Shown piece by piece: positions 1 through 10,526 of a DNA stretch of 64,000 nucleotides. The notes beneath the pieces are model-generated. The model saw nothing but the letters and a program-made list of their open reading frames with translations. It searched no databases and was not told where the DNA came from. Each line of letters starts with the position of its first letter. Positions within the stretch are counted from its first letter, which is position 1. Source of the DNA: Thinopyrum elongatum (lineage: Eukaryota > Streptophyta > Magnoliopsida > Poales > Poaceae); contig CM022300.1 in assembly GCA_011799875.1 (NCBI GenBank), positions 113,101,201 to 113,165,200 of the forward strand, in the 5' to 3' direction. Made by a program: the position numbers and the translations under genes.

Positions 1-1035
1 CAAACGACCGGAGGGCGAGGGGCGATGGCCAAGACCCCCTTGCGCTTAGGATGTAGACCGGCGGGGACCTCTCTGCTGAGCTGTAGGTAGGGTTGCGATG
101 TGTCGTTTGGCCGAGGGGGCATGACCCAGGAAAGTGTGTCCGGCCGAAGTTAATCGAGCGTGTTGGGTAAGTTGTGCACCCCGCAGGGAAGAACACTTCT
201 ATCGATAGCCGGTCCTAGGTAAAGGACACTCGGAGTGTGTATCCTGATTGATACAATTTAGAACTGGATACTGTGATGAGACCTGTATATATGGCTCTGG
301 GATGCTTCTCGCAGGGAGGCGAGAAGGGATCTCAGGACGAGGTTGTGACTGTATGGCTCTGGGAATGCTCTCGCAGGGAGTCGAGAAAGGATCTCTGGGT
401 GAGGTTGATATTATTAGCTACATTATATGGTATTGTTCTACTCTCTTCTACTGCTGCAGACACGCTGAAGATGCTAGTCTTCGATAGGACAGGCCTTCTC
501 TCTATTCTGGCATTTCTGCAGCCCAGTCCACATATACAGCCTCCCCTTGAAAATGTTGCATATGTAGTGTGAGATCCTGCTTGCGAGTACTTCTGAGTAT
601 CACGGTTGCTTTTTTTTCCTTTTCTCCCCATATCAGTTTGACGTGACCAGAGGACGGAGCCCCCTGGGACAGATGCCGACGATCGTTAATACTACTACAG
701 AGGATGGATACTACTACGAGTGACTGACGACCAGGAGTAGGATCGGAGGGTCCCAGGCAGGAGGCTGCGCCTTTCGACGTAGTGTGTTATTTTGCCCCGC
801 CTTTTAAAGGCCTTTCTGTTCTCTTTTTATATCTGTACTCAGATATCTGATGTTCCGCTGACGCTTTTTCGCAAGCTTATGTATTCGAGCCCTCGAGGCC
901 CCTGGCTTTGTAATATAAGCTTGAGACTTATTTATGTTTTTGAGTTGTGTTGTGATATCTTTCGTGGAGTCCTTAGGCTTGATCGTGTGCAGTGCTGTCT
1001 TATGATTAGTGCACGATCGGGCCGGGGGCGTCACA
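1..1035 (+). repeat. Chromovirus LTR, 3' part only (noisy copy)
   Basis: It matches the last 1061 bp of the middle LTR (8850-9910) and of the right LTR (17880-18940) but is 26 bases shorter, through scattered one-base losses plus some substitutions. It ends in GGGGGCGTCACA directly before the primer site. The left edge is the window edge, not a biological end. Confidence 0.85.
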
Positions 1036-1038
1036 AGT

Positions 1039-1050
1039 TGGTATCAGAGC
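1039..1050 (+). other. Primer binding site (initiator tRNA-Met), first unit
   Basis: TGGTATCAGAGC starts four bases after the LTR end. It is the classical plant LTR-retrotransposon primer site complementary to the 3' end of initiator tRNA-Met, and it marks the start of the internal region. Confidence 0.9.
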
Positions 1051-1632
1051 CGACTGCCGTAGTGCCCCCTTTCCAACTCCTTGGCCGAAGTTGAGTCTAG
1101 AAACCGAAAAAACTATTTTACTAACTTGGCTGTGTGCTTACGGGCCCACGTCGCCAATTGGGAGGTATTAGTATCTTTTACTCCTCGACCTTTACTCTGG
1201 GCCTCTGATCTCTCTTCTACTCGGGTTAAAATTTACTAACTCAACAATAGGCTCTCGTGCTCAGTCCACCCGAAGTTCTGAAAATATCCCCCTTGCTTCA
1301 AGATTTTGGCCACGGTTCTGCTTACCGGATCCTTTTATCGAGGGCAACCTGTGTGGTCACTTGCAGATCCTCGCCCCATAGTTTTCTCCGACGTTGATGT
1401 AGCCTTTGCATGCTCGTTGTGTACTTCCATACCACGTGCCTGCGCGGCGCCTAGATGTCTAGCCTCCCCTTCAGCTGTCGTAATGCGATTTTAACCGAGG
1501 CTATGTGTGGATTCGAATGTCTGGTGCGAATATGATGAAGGATCTATTGCACTTCCTTCTGTTGTGCGTGTTACTTCATGATCATTCCATACACCTACAG
1601 TTTTCTTGCTTAACTGCCCCTGTTGATGGCAG

Positions 1633-4600
1633 GTGGCTGACGATCCTCCACTCACCTTATATTGCCGCAATGATGCAGCAATTTGAACTGAACCGTCAGG
1701 TTATGACCGGGATATTGGCTCAGTTCCCAAACCAGAATGCTCATCAGCAGCCTACACCAATAACACTGTCAGAATTCGTGCGCCTCAATCCGTCCACTTT
1801 TGGAGCTCGACTGATCCAAGGATGCTGACGATTGGCTCCGTGACATTGCCTTCCAGATGAAGTAGCCAGTTTATCCCTGACAGTTACGTCACCTATGCGA
1901 AGTATCACCTGAGGGGTCAGCTGCTCAATGGTGGGAAAGCCACAGGGTATGTGCCTGCAAAACTGTAACCACTTGGCAGATTTCAGTCAGCCTTTCGTGG
2001 ACGGTACATTCCTCAAGGTCTGATCGAAAGAAGAAGCAGGAGTTCGCAAAATCTCACAGGGCAAAAGGCTGTGGATGAATACCAGAGGGAAATTCTTGAA
2101 TGTCCCGCTTGCTGCGGATGACGTCGACACCAAACACACGCAAGCAGGAGACATTCCGTGAAGGACTACGTACTGATATAAAACTTGCACTTGCGTCCAT
2201 GATTTCACAGACTTCGCAACGCTTGTCAGCAAATCTTTCCAGTTGAAACAGCTCTGACTGAGTACCAGGAGTCACTCAAGCGCACTCATGGAGCTGGCTC
2301 ATCCTCGGGTCAGCCTGTTCAGAAGCGTCGAGTGTGGATCCGCATAATGTACACCACCGACCGCTCCAACACCAAGGCGTCCTATGTTGCACCTCGTTTG
2401 CCTTCACCGCCAGACAGCTATCGGTCCATGCTGGACGCCTGATGCTATGGCTTTTCGTCAGGATGCACCACGTCTTCTGCTGGTTGTAGGAAGAGCGCTC
2501 GAAACATCCTTCTAGGAACGTTGGAACCAGACTACTGCTAGTCAACGTGTTCATGTCAACCAAGTCAACATGGAAGAAGCTCGGCAGGACCCCAGCATTG
2601 TGATGGGACCCTTCTAGTGAATTCAATCCCAGCTTCAGTCCTCTTTGATTCTGGAGCATCGCACTCCTTCATGTCCGAAAGTTTTGCGCGAAGCCAGATA
2701 TACTTTTCGAGGAGTGTCCATCCATTAGTAATCCATTCACCTGGGGCTAATTGGCAAACTACCAGGGTAAGCCACGGTAATACATTGTGATTGGAGGATT
2801 GATGTTCCCCGTTTCTCTCATGCCCTTAAGAACCTCAACATTGACATTATCTGGGTATGGACTGGTTGGCCTCATAAAGCTTTGATTGACTGTGCCACTG
2901 AAACAGTCCGCCTCACACACCATTCCGGTCAGACTGTCAGATATCCGCTCGTACAGTGCAGGCGCCGAAGCTCAGATATATGTCCTAAATGCATGAACGC
3001 TTCACCTCTTGAGGATCGAGAACGTTCCAGTTGTTCGTGAATTTCAGATGTCTTTCCAGAAGAACTCCAGGAATACCGCCTGCTAGAGCTGTTGAGTTCG
3101 TCATCGACTTGAAGCCTGGCACAACTCCTATTGCGAGCGTCCTTATAAATGCCTCGCATCATCTTCTTGAGCTTAAGGAAGAAATCGACACGTCACTTAA
3201 GAAAGGTTCATCCGCCCAGTTCCTCTGCTTGGGGAGCACCTCACTCTTCGTTAAGAAGGATGGAACTAACCGATTGGTTCAGGATATCGGCCCATTAACC
3301 AAGCCCCATTCAGAATAAATATCCGCTTCCTCGGATCAATGATTGTATGATCAACTTACTGGATCATCGGTATTCTCTAACTTGATTTGAGGGTGGGTTA
3401 CCATCAGATCCGTTCGTGAAGGATATTCCGAAGACTGCATTTGTTACTCGCTATGGTTTATGAGTACACTGTAATGTCATTTGGCTTAACAAATGCTCCA
3501 GCCACATTCTCCCGATTGATGAATTATATCTCATGGATTACCTCGATAAATTCGTGTGGTATATCTGGATGATATTCTGGTTTTTTCGAAGAATAAGAAA
3601 GAACATGCGAACACCTCCGTCTAGTACTGGAAAGACTCGAGAGCACCAGTTGTATGCCAAATACTCCAAATGCGAGTTCTGGTTATCTGAAGTGACATAT
3701 CTTTGTCATGTGATTTCGGAAGATGGCATTGCGTTAACCCAGAACGAGTTCAGGCTATTCTTGACTGGACTCCTCCGAAGAATGTAAGCAAGTCAGAAGT
3801 TTTCTCGGCCTCGCAAGCTATTGCCGTCGTTTTGTCGAGAATTTTCAAAATTGCTAAGCCTTTGACTGATCTGCTTCACAAGGGCGTTAAGTTTGAATGG
3901 GCAGAAAAATGTCAGGAAAGTTTTCAAACACTCAAAGACAAGCTAACATTGCCCCAGTACTATCTCCTCCAGATACGCAAAGACTTTGTGATCATTGTGA
4001 CGCATACCGTGAAGGATTAGGCTGTGTCCTAATGCAAGAGCGTAAAGTGATTGCTTAGGTCTCGGCAGTTGCGCCCACATGAAGAGAATTATCCAGTACA
4101 AGATCTAGAACTAGCTGCTGTGATCTATGCACTGCAGTTGTGGCGACATACCTCCTCGGTAATCGTTGGAGATCTCACGGATCATAAAAGTTTGAAGTAC
4201 TTGTTCACATCAGCCATCTCTGAATCTCCGTCAGCAAAGATGGATGGAGACCATTGTGGACTATGACTTGGGATTTCTTAACCCCTGGCAGGCTAAGTGG
4301 ATGGCTGATGCGTTTGAGCCGCAATCTATTTGTGCGAACTTGAGGTTCAGCTACAGCAAACACTTCTGTATGAAGAGTTCGAAAGCTAAATCTCGAGATA
4401 GTTCCCCAGGATACCTAAAAACCTTGGTTGTTGAACCGACCTTGGAGAAAGCTGAAGAATGCGCAAGCTAAAGATGCTGAAATTGATCTGATGAAGAAAG
4501 ACCTTCACCTTGTAAAGGATACGGATTTCTCGCTGTCTGAAGATGGAACCTTGTATTTCAGAGACCGCATTGTCGTACCTCGCTTCGAGCTTATGACTGA

Positions 4601-5844
4601 CAAAGTATGAAGGAGGCACATGATACCCCGCTGTCTATTCATCCGGGTAGCACCAAGATGTATCGTGATCTCCGTCAAAGGTACTGGTGGTCTAGAAATG
4701 CAAGCAAGACATTGCTCGTATGTTGCTGATGTGATGTGTGTCGACGCGGTAAAGCAGAACATCAGAAGCCTGCGGAATCTGCAAACACTTCCTATCCTTT
4801 ATGGAAATGGGATAAGGTCAGAGGGATTTCGTTACAGGACTTCCCAGGTCACAGAAGGGTCAGATGCTATTCTTGTCGTGTCGACCCAACTCTCCAAAGG
4901 TCACACTTCCTGCATGTCTAAGGAGACGATCACTGCGTCAGTTAGCAGAATATATATCTCTAGATTGTTTCACTCCACGGTATTCGAAGAGATTAGTTCA
5001 GACGTGGGCAGCATTTCACCGGTATTTCTGGGAAAGTTTTCAAAAGGCTATGGGAACCATATCACCTGGAGTTCAGCTTATCATCCTCAATCCAAGGCCA
5101 AGCGAACGAGTCAACCAAGTGTTGAAGACATGCTACGAGCTGTGTTGTTTTCTTTCGGCAAGAAGTGGGAAGAATCTCTTCCAATGCCGAGTTCCTATAA
5201 CAACAGCTATCAAGCCAGCTTGAAAATGGCCCCCTTTGAAGTTCTCTATGGACGTAAGTGTCGAACCCCTCTGAATTGGTCAGAAACTGGGGAACGACCG
5301 TCGTGGGTCCAGATATTATTCAGCACGCCGAAGAACAAGTCCGAATGTCCGGGGATCTCAAGGCGGCTCAGGACCGCCAGAAGAGCAACTATGATCGCAA
5401 ACGATGGGGTTTGACTTATCAACCTGGTGATCAAGCTTATCTTGGTCCTCCTATGAAAGGCACTCACCGTTTTGGAATCAAGGGCAAGCTAGCTCCGCGC
5501 TACATTGGTCCTTTCTGCATTTGTGCCAGATGTGGTCAGGGGGCATAAAAATTGGAGTTTGCCGCCGCAATTCTCTCATATCCACGATGTCTTCCATGGT
5601 CGCAACTCGTAAATGCTTCAAGGAATCTCCGCACGAGCGTGGATCACGAGATGCTCGAATTGCAAGATGATCTATCTTTAAGGAGCATTCGATCCGCATT
5701 CTTGATGAAGCTGAACGTCGAACCCGTCAGAAGGTTACAAGTTCCTCAAAGTGCAGTGGTCAAATCATACTGAAGATGAAGCCACTTGGGAACCGAGGAT
5801 AATCTTCGTGCGGAATACCCCGAACTTTTTCCTTCTACTTCTAA
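1633..5844 (+). pseudogene. Chromovirus gag-pol, error-riddled copy
   Basis: This is the counterpart of the readable gag-pol at 10527-14857. Over the whole internal region it has 139 fewer bases net (4844 against 4983), spread as single-base losses roughly every few tens of bases, with some substitutions, so no frame stays open for long. Pieces of gag, protease, reverse transcriptase, RNase H, integrase and chromodomain can be followed in order across the three forward frames. The gag start codon is lost (GTGGCTGAC where the other copy has ATGGCTGAC). The reverse transcriptase frameshift of the clean copy is also present here near 3218, so both derive from one parent. The lesions are not the C-to-T changes usual in silenced plant elements, so long-read error is a serious alternative to decay. 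Confidence 0.85.
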
Positions 5845-5865
5845 TTCTCGGGACGAGAATTCTTG

Positions 5866-5879
5866 TTAGTGAGGAGATT
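5866..5879 (+). other. Polypurine tract, first unit
   Basis: The purine-rich GTGAGGAGATT lies directly before the LTR start TGTAACACCC. It primes plus-strand DNA synthesis in Ty3 elements. The second unit has the equivalent GTAGAGGAGATT at 14882-14893. Confidence 0.7.
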
Positions 5880-7327
5880 TGTAACACCCCCAGGGTTAAC
5901 TACAGTAATCACCCTTTTGACAATGCCAAGTCAGCATGATTAACAGTGCATGATCATCATTTGCATCATAATGCTTTTCAACTCCTAAGTCAAAATTCAA
6001 ATTAAGTGAAAGTGGAAAATAAAAGTTTCAGATCCAGAAACAAAAATGTACATCATGTTGCAAATATTCCAGAGGCTATTCTAAAATTGAAACCAACATC
6101 ATTGGAATTGGAAAAGTGACTCGAACAACCTCAAAGAGTGGATAAAGAAATATTTAATAACCATTTATTAAATCTAAATAATGAAAAATTATATTTTGTC
6201 CAAACTAATTTAGGTGTTAGGGAATAAAGCACTGGTATTATGGACCAGGCACATGTTTACAAAATCAATTGAGCACTAACTATTTACAAAACAGGGGCAT
6301 GGAAAATAAAAAAAGAAAAGAGAAAACAGAAAAGCTAAAACAACCCCCCGATATATGCCCCCCCCACCCACACACCGAAAAACCTAACCCTCACCCCACT
6401 CCCCTCGTTCCCTCCCCCCCCCCCGATCAGGAGGGATCGGGCGCGGCCCCGGCGCTCCGTCGCGCCCGTCGCCGGCGACGCGGGCCTCACCGCGGCCTCC
6501 ACCGCCTCGGCCACCAAGCGGCCGCCACCCCTACTCGCCGCCCCGGCCAACCCCGCCGCTGCGCCCCGACGCGCCACCACCGCCGTCGCCCCACCGCCTC
6601 CTCCTTGCCCGATCGCCGTCGCCGTCTCGTCGTCGGCCACTGCCGCCCGCGCTCCGACGCCTCCCGAGCCCGCCCTCCCGACGGCCCTCGTGAGCCGCCG
6701 CCTCCCCTCCACCCCTCTCTGTCCCAGCAGCCGCGCCGGACCGCCGCGACCCTGCTGGCTGCGCCCGCGCGCGCACGCGCGCGCCCGTTCCACGCGCTCA
6801 CCGCGCCGCTCCCACGCACGATGCGCCACCGCCCTCCCCGTCGCCGCGCACCGAGCGCGCCCACGACCACGTGTGCACGCACACGCCGGCCACGCCGTGC
6901 TCGCCGGTGCTGAGCCGCCCGTGCACCTGGCCGCGCCTCTGCCACGCCCCCGCTACCCCCTCCTCACGCCGCCTACCGCCGCCGCCTCCTGCTGCTGCTT
7001 CCGCCTGCTGGCCGCCGCTCCACTCGCCGTCGCTACCGCCCGCCGGCGGCCAGCCCCGCCCGCACGCCCGTGCCCGATCGGGCGGGCGCCCACGCCCGCC
7101 CCGCGAGCGCCCGCGCCCGTCGCCCGCTGCCCGCTGGCCTCTGTGCCACCGACAGTCGGGCCCCACCCCCTGACCCACTGACAACGGGGCCCACGCCCCA
7201 GAAAAAAAAATAAAAAAAATTAATAATAATAATAAAATTTAATTAATTAATTAACTTAATTAATCCTGTTAATTAACCTAACCTAATTAACCTAATTAAC
7301 TACTGTTAATTAACCCTAATGACTGTT

Positions 7328-7355
7328 GACATCAGCATGATGTCATGCTGATGTC
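7328..7355. repeat. LTR palindrome with bZIP-like half sites
   Basis: Arms GACATCAGCATG and CATGCTGATGTC are separated by ATGT. The perfect 12-bp arms contain TGACATCA/TGATGTCA elements resembling plant bZIP sites. The same palindrome is at 16359-16386 in the right LTR. It lies about 360 bp before the TATA-like site, so a role as enhancer or in RNA structure is possible but unproven. Confidence 0.6.
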
Positions 7356-7710
7356 ATCAGTTACTGTTCTGGATAATTCGAAATTAAATAATAAAAATAA
7401 ATTCAGAAAATTAATAAAAACTTTAGAAAATCATATAAAATAATCTGTAACTCAGATCGAAAAACTTTGTACATGAAAGTTGTTCAGAACGACGAGACGA
7501 ATCCGAATACACGGTCCGTTCGTCCGTCACACATCCCTAACTATCAGAACATGCAACCGTCCCTCTCCGGTCATCTGTCTGACAAATGTCCGGAACCGGG
7601 AAAACAATCCCGGATGGATTCCTCCTTCCTCGGTGACGTGCAACCATACGTTAGGATACACCCGGCACTGCGTATTATCATGTCGTACCTTGTGTTGCTC
7701 AAGTTTGCTC

Positions 7711-7720
7711 TATATTTATA
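7711..7720 (+). promoter_or_regulatory. Candidate LTR TATA box
   Basis: TATATTTATA lies between sequence of mixed composition and a pyrimidine-rich stretch (CTGTTTCCTCCCCCTC), as expected around a plant transcription start. The right LTR has the same site near 16742-16751. No other equally good TATA sequence was noticed on the plus strand of this LTR. Confidence 0.45.
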
Positions 7721-9144
7721 CTGTTTCCTCCCCCTCTTCTCTCTCGGTAGACCCTGACACCGATGTCGTCCCCGAGACCGACGCAACTCAGGAGCCCGAC
7801 GCCACCGTTGACGATCCCTCTCTCTTGCCAGAGCAACCAGGCAAGCCCCCCCCTTTTGATCATCCCGATATCGCCCATTCTAATTTCCCATGCTTGCATT
7901 AGAATTGCTGCTACTACTGCTTTACCTATTCTGATGCATAGCCTGTTCATTGTAACCTGCTGTTGATAATTACCTACATATCCTAAACTGTTTAGTCTAG
8001 GCTGGGTAGAGACCTATCAGTGACCCCACTTATCCCGACTGCCGCGCTGGATCGTCAGAAGACCCGATCAACGGGATTGAACACCAGGCCCCGACACCGC
8101 ACATCACCCCCCCTTAGTTGTAACGACACTGCAGCGTTACTATCAAGTGCCGAGGGTGAAACCTCATGTAGCACTTCTGATGTTAACTCTGTAGAGTAGC
8201 TATTCGATCGTGGTCATCGAGGGTGATTCCTCCCTCTCCACTTCCGATACGACGCTGTCGTACAACACATCAAGTGTGAACTCATCGAGGGTGATTCCTC
8301 CTAAGTTCGACTTGACGGTTACATCGAGTGGGCATCCGCCGAGGGTGATACCTCGGATTTCCTTGATGTTATGGACACACGGTTACTGTGACTTTACTGC
8401 TGAACCTTGATAGAGACGGGTCGGCCCCGAAGGGGGACCCGAGGAAGCTACTTTTACTACAGGACTGAAGGGACAGGCGGTACCACCCAGTAGAGGTGGA
8501 CCTGAGTTCCCGACAGTCTTTTACGAGACGGGTTGACCTGGATGGTGCCCGAGTGTTGAATACGAGGCGTGGCCGGGCATTCATGGCCCTTGCCGCAAGT
8601 CCTCGAGACGGGGCGATGGGGTCACATCTTTCGTGAGTCTCTGCTCGTTACCGCAAGCCCTAGTCCTAACGATTTGGATATTTGATCCGAGCAGGCCTCT
8701 GGCCTGATAGCACTAACCATCACGTGGGCATAGTATGGGCGTTCTGCATCGTATGCATCAGCCGAAAGCTCTGTCAGACGTCCAGTTCAGCAGTGCGGCA
8801 TGGAGTGATTGGCGCCATTTCGGTGGTGCTTGGATCTGGGCCATGTACGCAACGACCCGGAGGGCGAGGGGCGATGGCCAAGACCCCCTTGCGCTTAGGA
8901 TGTAGACCGGCGGGGACCTCTCTGCTGAGCTGTAGGTAGGGTTGCGATGTGTCGTTTGGCCGAGGCCGGGCATGACCCAGGAAAGTGTGTCCGGCCGAAG
9001 TTAATCGAGCGGGTTGGGTAAGTTGGTGCACCCCTGCAGGGAAGAACACTTCTATCGATAGCCGGTCCTACGGTAAAGGACACTCGGAGTTGTATCCTGA
9101 TTGATACAATTTAGAACTGGATACCTGTGATGAGACCTGTATAT

Positions 9145-9265
9145 ATGGCTCTGGGATTGCTTCTCGCAGGGAGTCGAGAAGGGATCTCAGGACGAGGTTG
9201 ATGACTGTATGGCTCTGGGATTGCTTTCTCGCAGGGAGTCGAGAAAGGATCTCTGGGTGAGGTTG
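9145..9265 (+). repeat. Two 61-62-bp tandem repeats with hairpins in the LTR
   Basis: A unit starting TATGGCTCTGGGATTGC occurs twice in a row. Each copy contains an inverted repeat around the loop CAGGGAGT. Arms are CTTCTCG/CGAGAAG in copy one (9160-9166, 9175-9181) and TTTCTCG/CGAGAAA in copy two (9225-9231, 9240-9246), so the outer pair differs but still pairs. The same arrangement is in the right LTR at about 18175-18295. Confidence 0.7.
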
Positions 9266-9913
9266 ATATTATTACTGCTACATTATATGGTATTGTTCTA
9301 CTCTCTTCTACTGCTGCAAGACCGCTGAAGATGCTAGTCTTCGATAGGACTAGGCCTTCTCTCTATTCTGGCATTTCTGCAGCCCAGTCCACATATACAG
9401 CCTCCCCTTGAAAATGTTGCATATGTAGTGTAGATCCTTGCTTGCTGAGTACTTCTGAGTACTCACGGTTGCTTTTTTTTCCTTTTTCTCCCCATATCAG
9501 TTTGACGTGACCAGAGGACGGAGCCCCCTGGGACAGATGCCCCGACGATCGTTACTACTACTACCCAGAGGATGGATACTACTACGAGTTGACTGACGAC
9601 CAGGAGTAGGATCGGAGGGTCCCAGGCAGGAGGCCTGCGCCTTTCGATCGTAGTGTTTTATTTTCGCCCCGCCTTTCTAAAGGCCTTTCTGTTTCTCTTT
9701 TATATCTGTACTCAGATATCTGATGCTTCCGCTGACGCTTTTTCGCAAGCTTATGTATTCGAGCCCTCGAGGCCCCTGGCTTGTAATATAAAGCTTGTAT
9801 GACTTATTTATGTTTTAGAGTTGTGTTGTGATATCTTCCCGTGAGTCCTTAGGCTTGATCGTGTGCATGTGCGTGTATGATTAGTGCACGATCGGGCCGG
9901 GGGCGTCACAAGT

Positions 9914-9925
9914 TGGTATCAGAGC
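9914..9925 (+). other. Primer binding site (initiator tRNA-Met), second unit
   Basis: TGGTATCAGAGC starts four bases after the end of the middle LTR (GGCGTCACA at 9902-9910), spaced exactly as at 1039. Confidence 0.95.
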
Positions 9926-10526
9926 CGACTGCCTGTAGGTGCCCCCCTTTCCAACTCCTTGGCCGAAGTTGAGTCTAGAAACCGAAAAACTATTTTACTA
10001 ACTTGGCTGTGTGGCTTACGGGCCCACGTCGCCAATTGGGAGGTATTAGTATCTTTTACTCCTCGACCTTTACTCTGGGCCTCTGATCTCTCTTCTACTC
10101 GGGTTAAAATTTTACTAACTCCAACAATAGGCTCTCGTGCTCACGTCCACCCGAAGTTCTGAAAATATCCCCCCTTGCTTCAAGATTTTGGGCCAGGTTC
10201 TGCTTACAGGATCCTTTTATCGAGGGCACCCTGTGTTGTCACTTGCAGATTCCTCGCCCCAATAGTTTTCTCCGACGTTGATGTAGCCTTTGCTATGTCT
10301 CGTTGTGTACTTCCATACCACGTGCCTGCGCGTCGCCTAGATGTCTAGCCTTCCCCTTTCAGCTGTCGTAATGCCGGATTTTAACCGAGGCTATGTGTGG
10401 ATTCGAATGTCTGGTGCGAATATGATGAAGTATCTATTGCACTTCCTTCTGTTGTGCGTGTTACTTCATGAATCATTCCATACACCTACAGTTTTCTTGC
10501 TAAACTGCCCCTGTTGATTTGGCAGG
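9926..10526 (+). other. Chromovirus leader, no gene seen
   Basis: Untranslated leader between the primer site and the gag start. Short open frames are present but have no recognisable features and are disrupted in the sister copy at 1051-1632. Nothing else is evident. Confidence 0.7.

Larger units (their letters stand above)
5880..9910 (+). repeat. Chromovirus middle LTR (about 4 kb)
   Basis: It begins TGTAACACCC and ends GGCGTCACA, matching the right LTR at 14894-18940 (4047 bp). Contents in order: an AT-rich start; a very GC-rich, C-biased block (about 6350-7200); a TTAATTAA-rich block (7205-7320); a 12-bp-arm palindrome (7328-7355); a TATA-like site (7711-7720); repeated GAGGGTGA-NN-CCTC units (8150-8360); and two 61-62-bp repeats with hairpins (9145-9265). 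Before about 6830 it differs from the right LTR by many one-base losses (25 net in 976); after that only scattered substitutions and one A-run length change are seen. It serves as both the 3' LTR of unit one and the 5' LTR of unit two. Confidence 0.9.

Noticed and set aside
6269..7184. Several long open frames (up to 214 codons) on both strands in the GC-rich LTR block, repeated at 15411-16273
   Set aside because: They come from C/G-rich composition that lacks stops in most frames; Pro/Arg/Ala-only products differ between LTR copies by frame and have no domains.
7467..7966. Open frames in the LTR around the TATA-like site
   Set aside because: Overlapping frames on both strands with no family features; they lie in regulatory LTR sequence.
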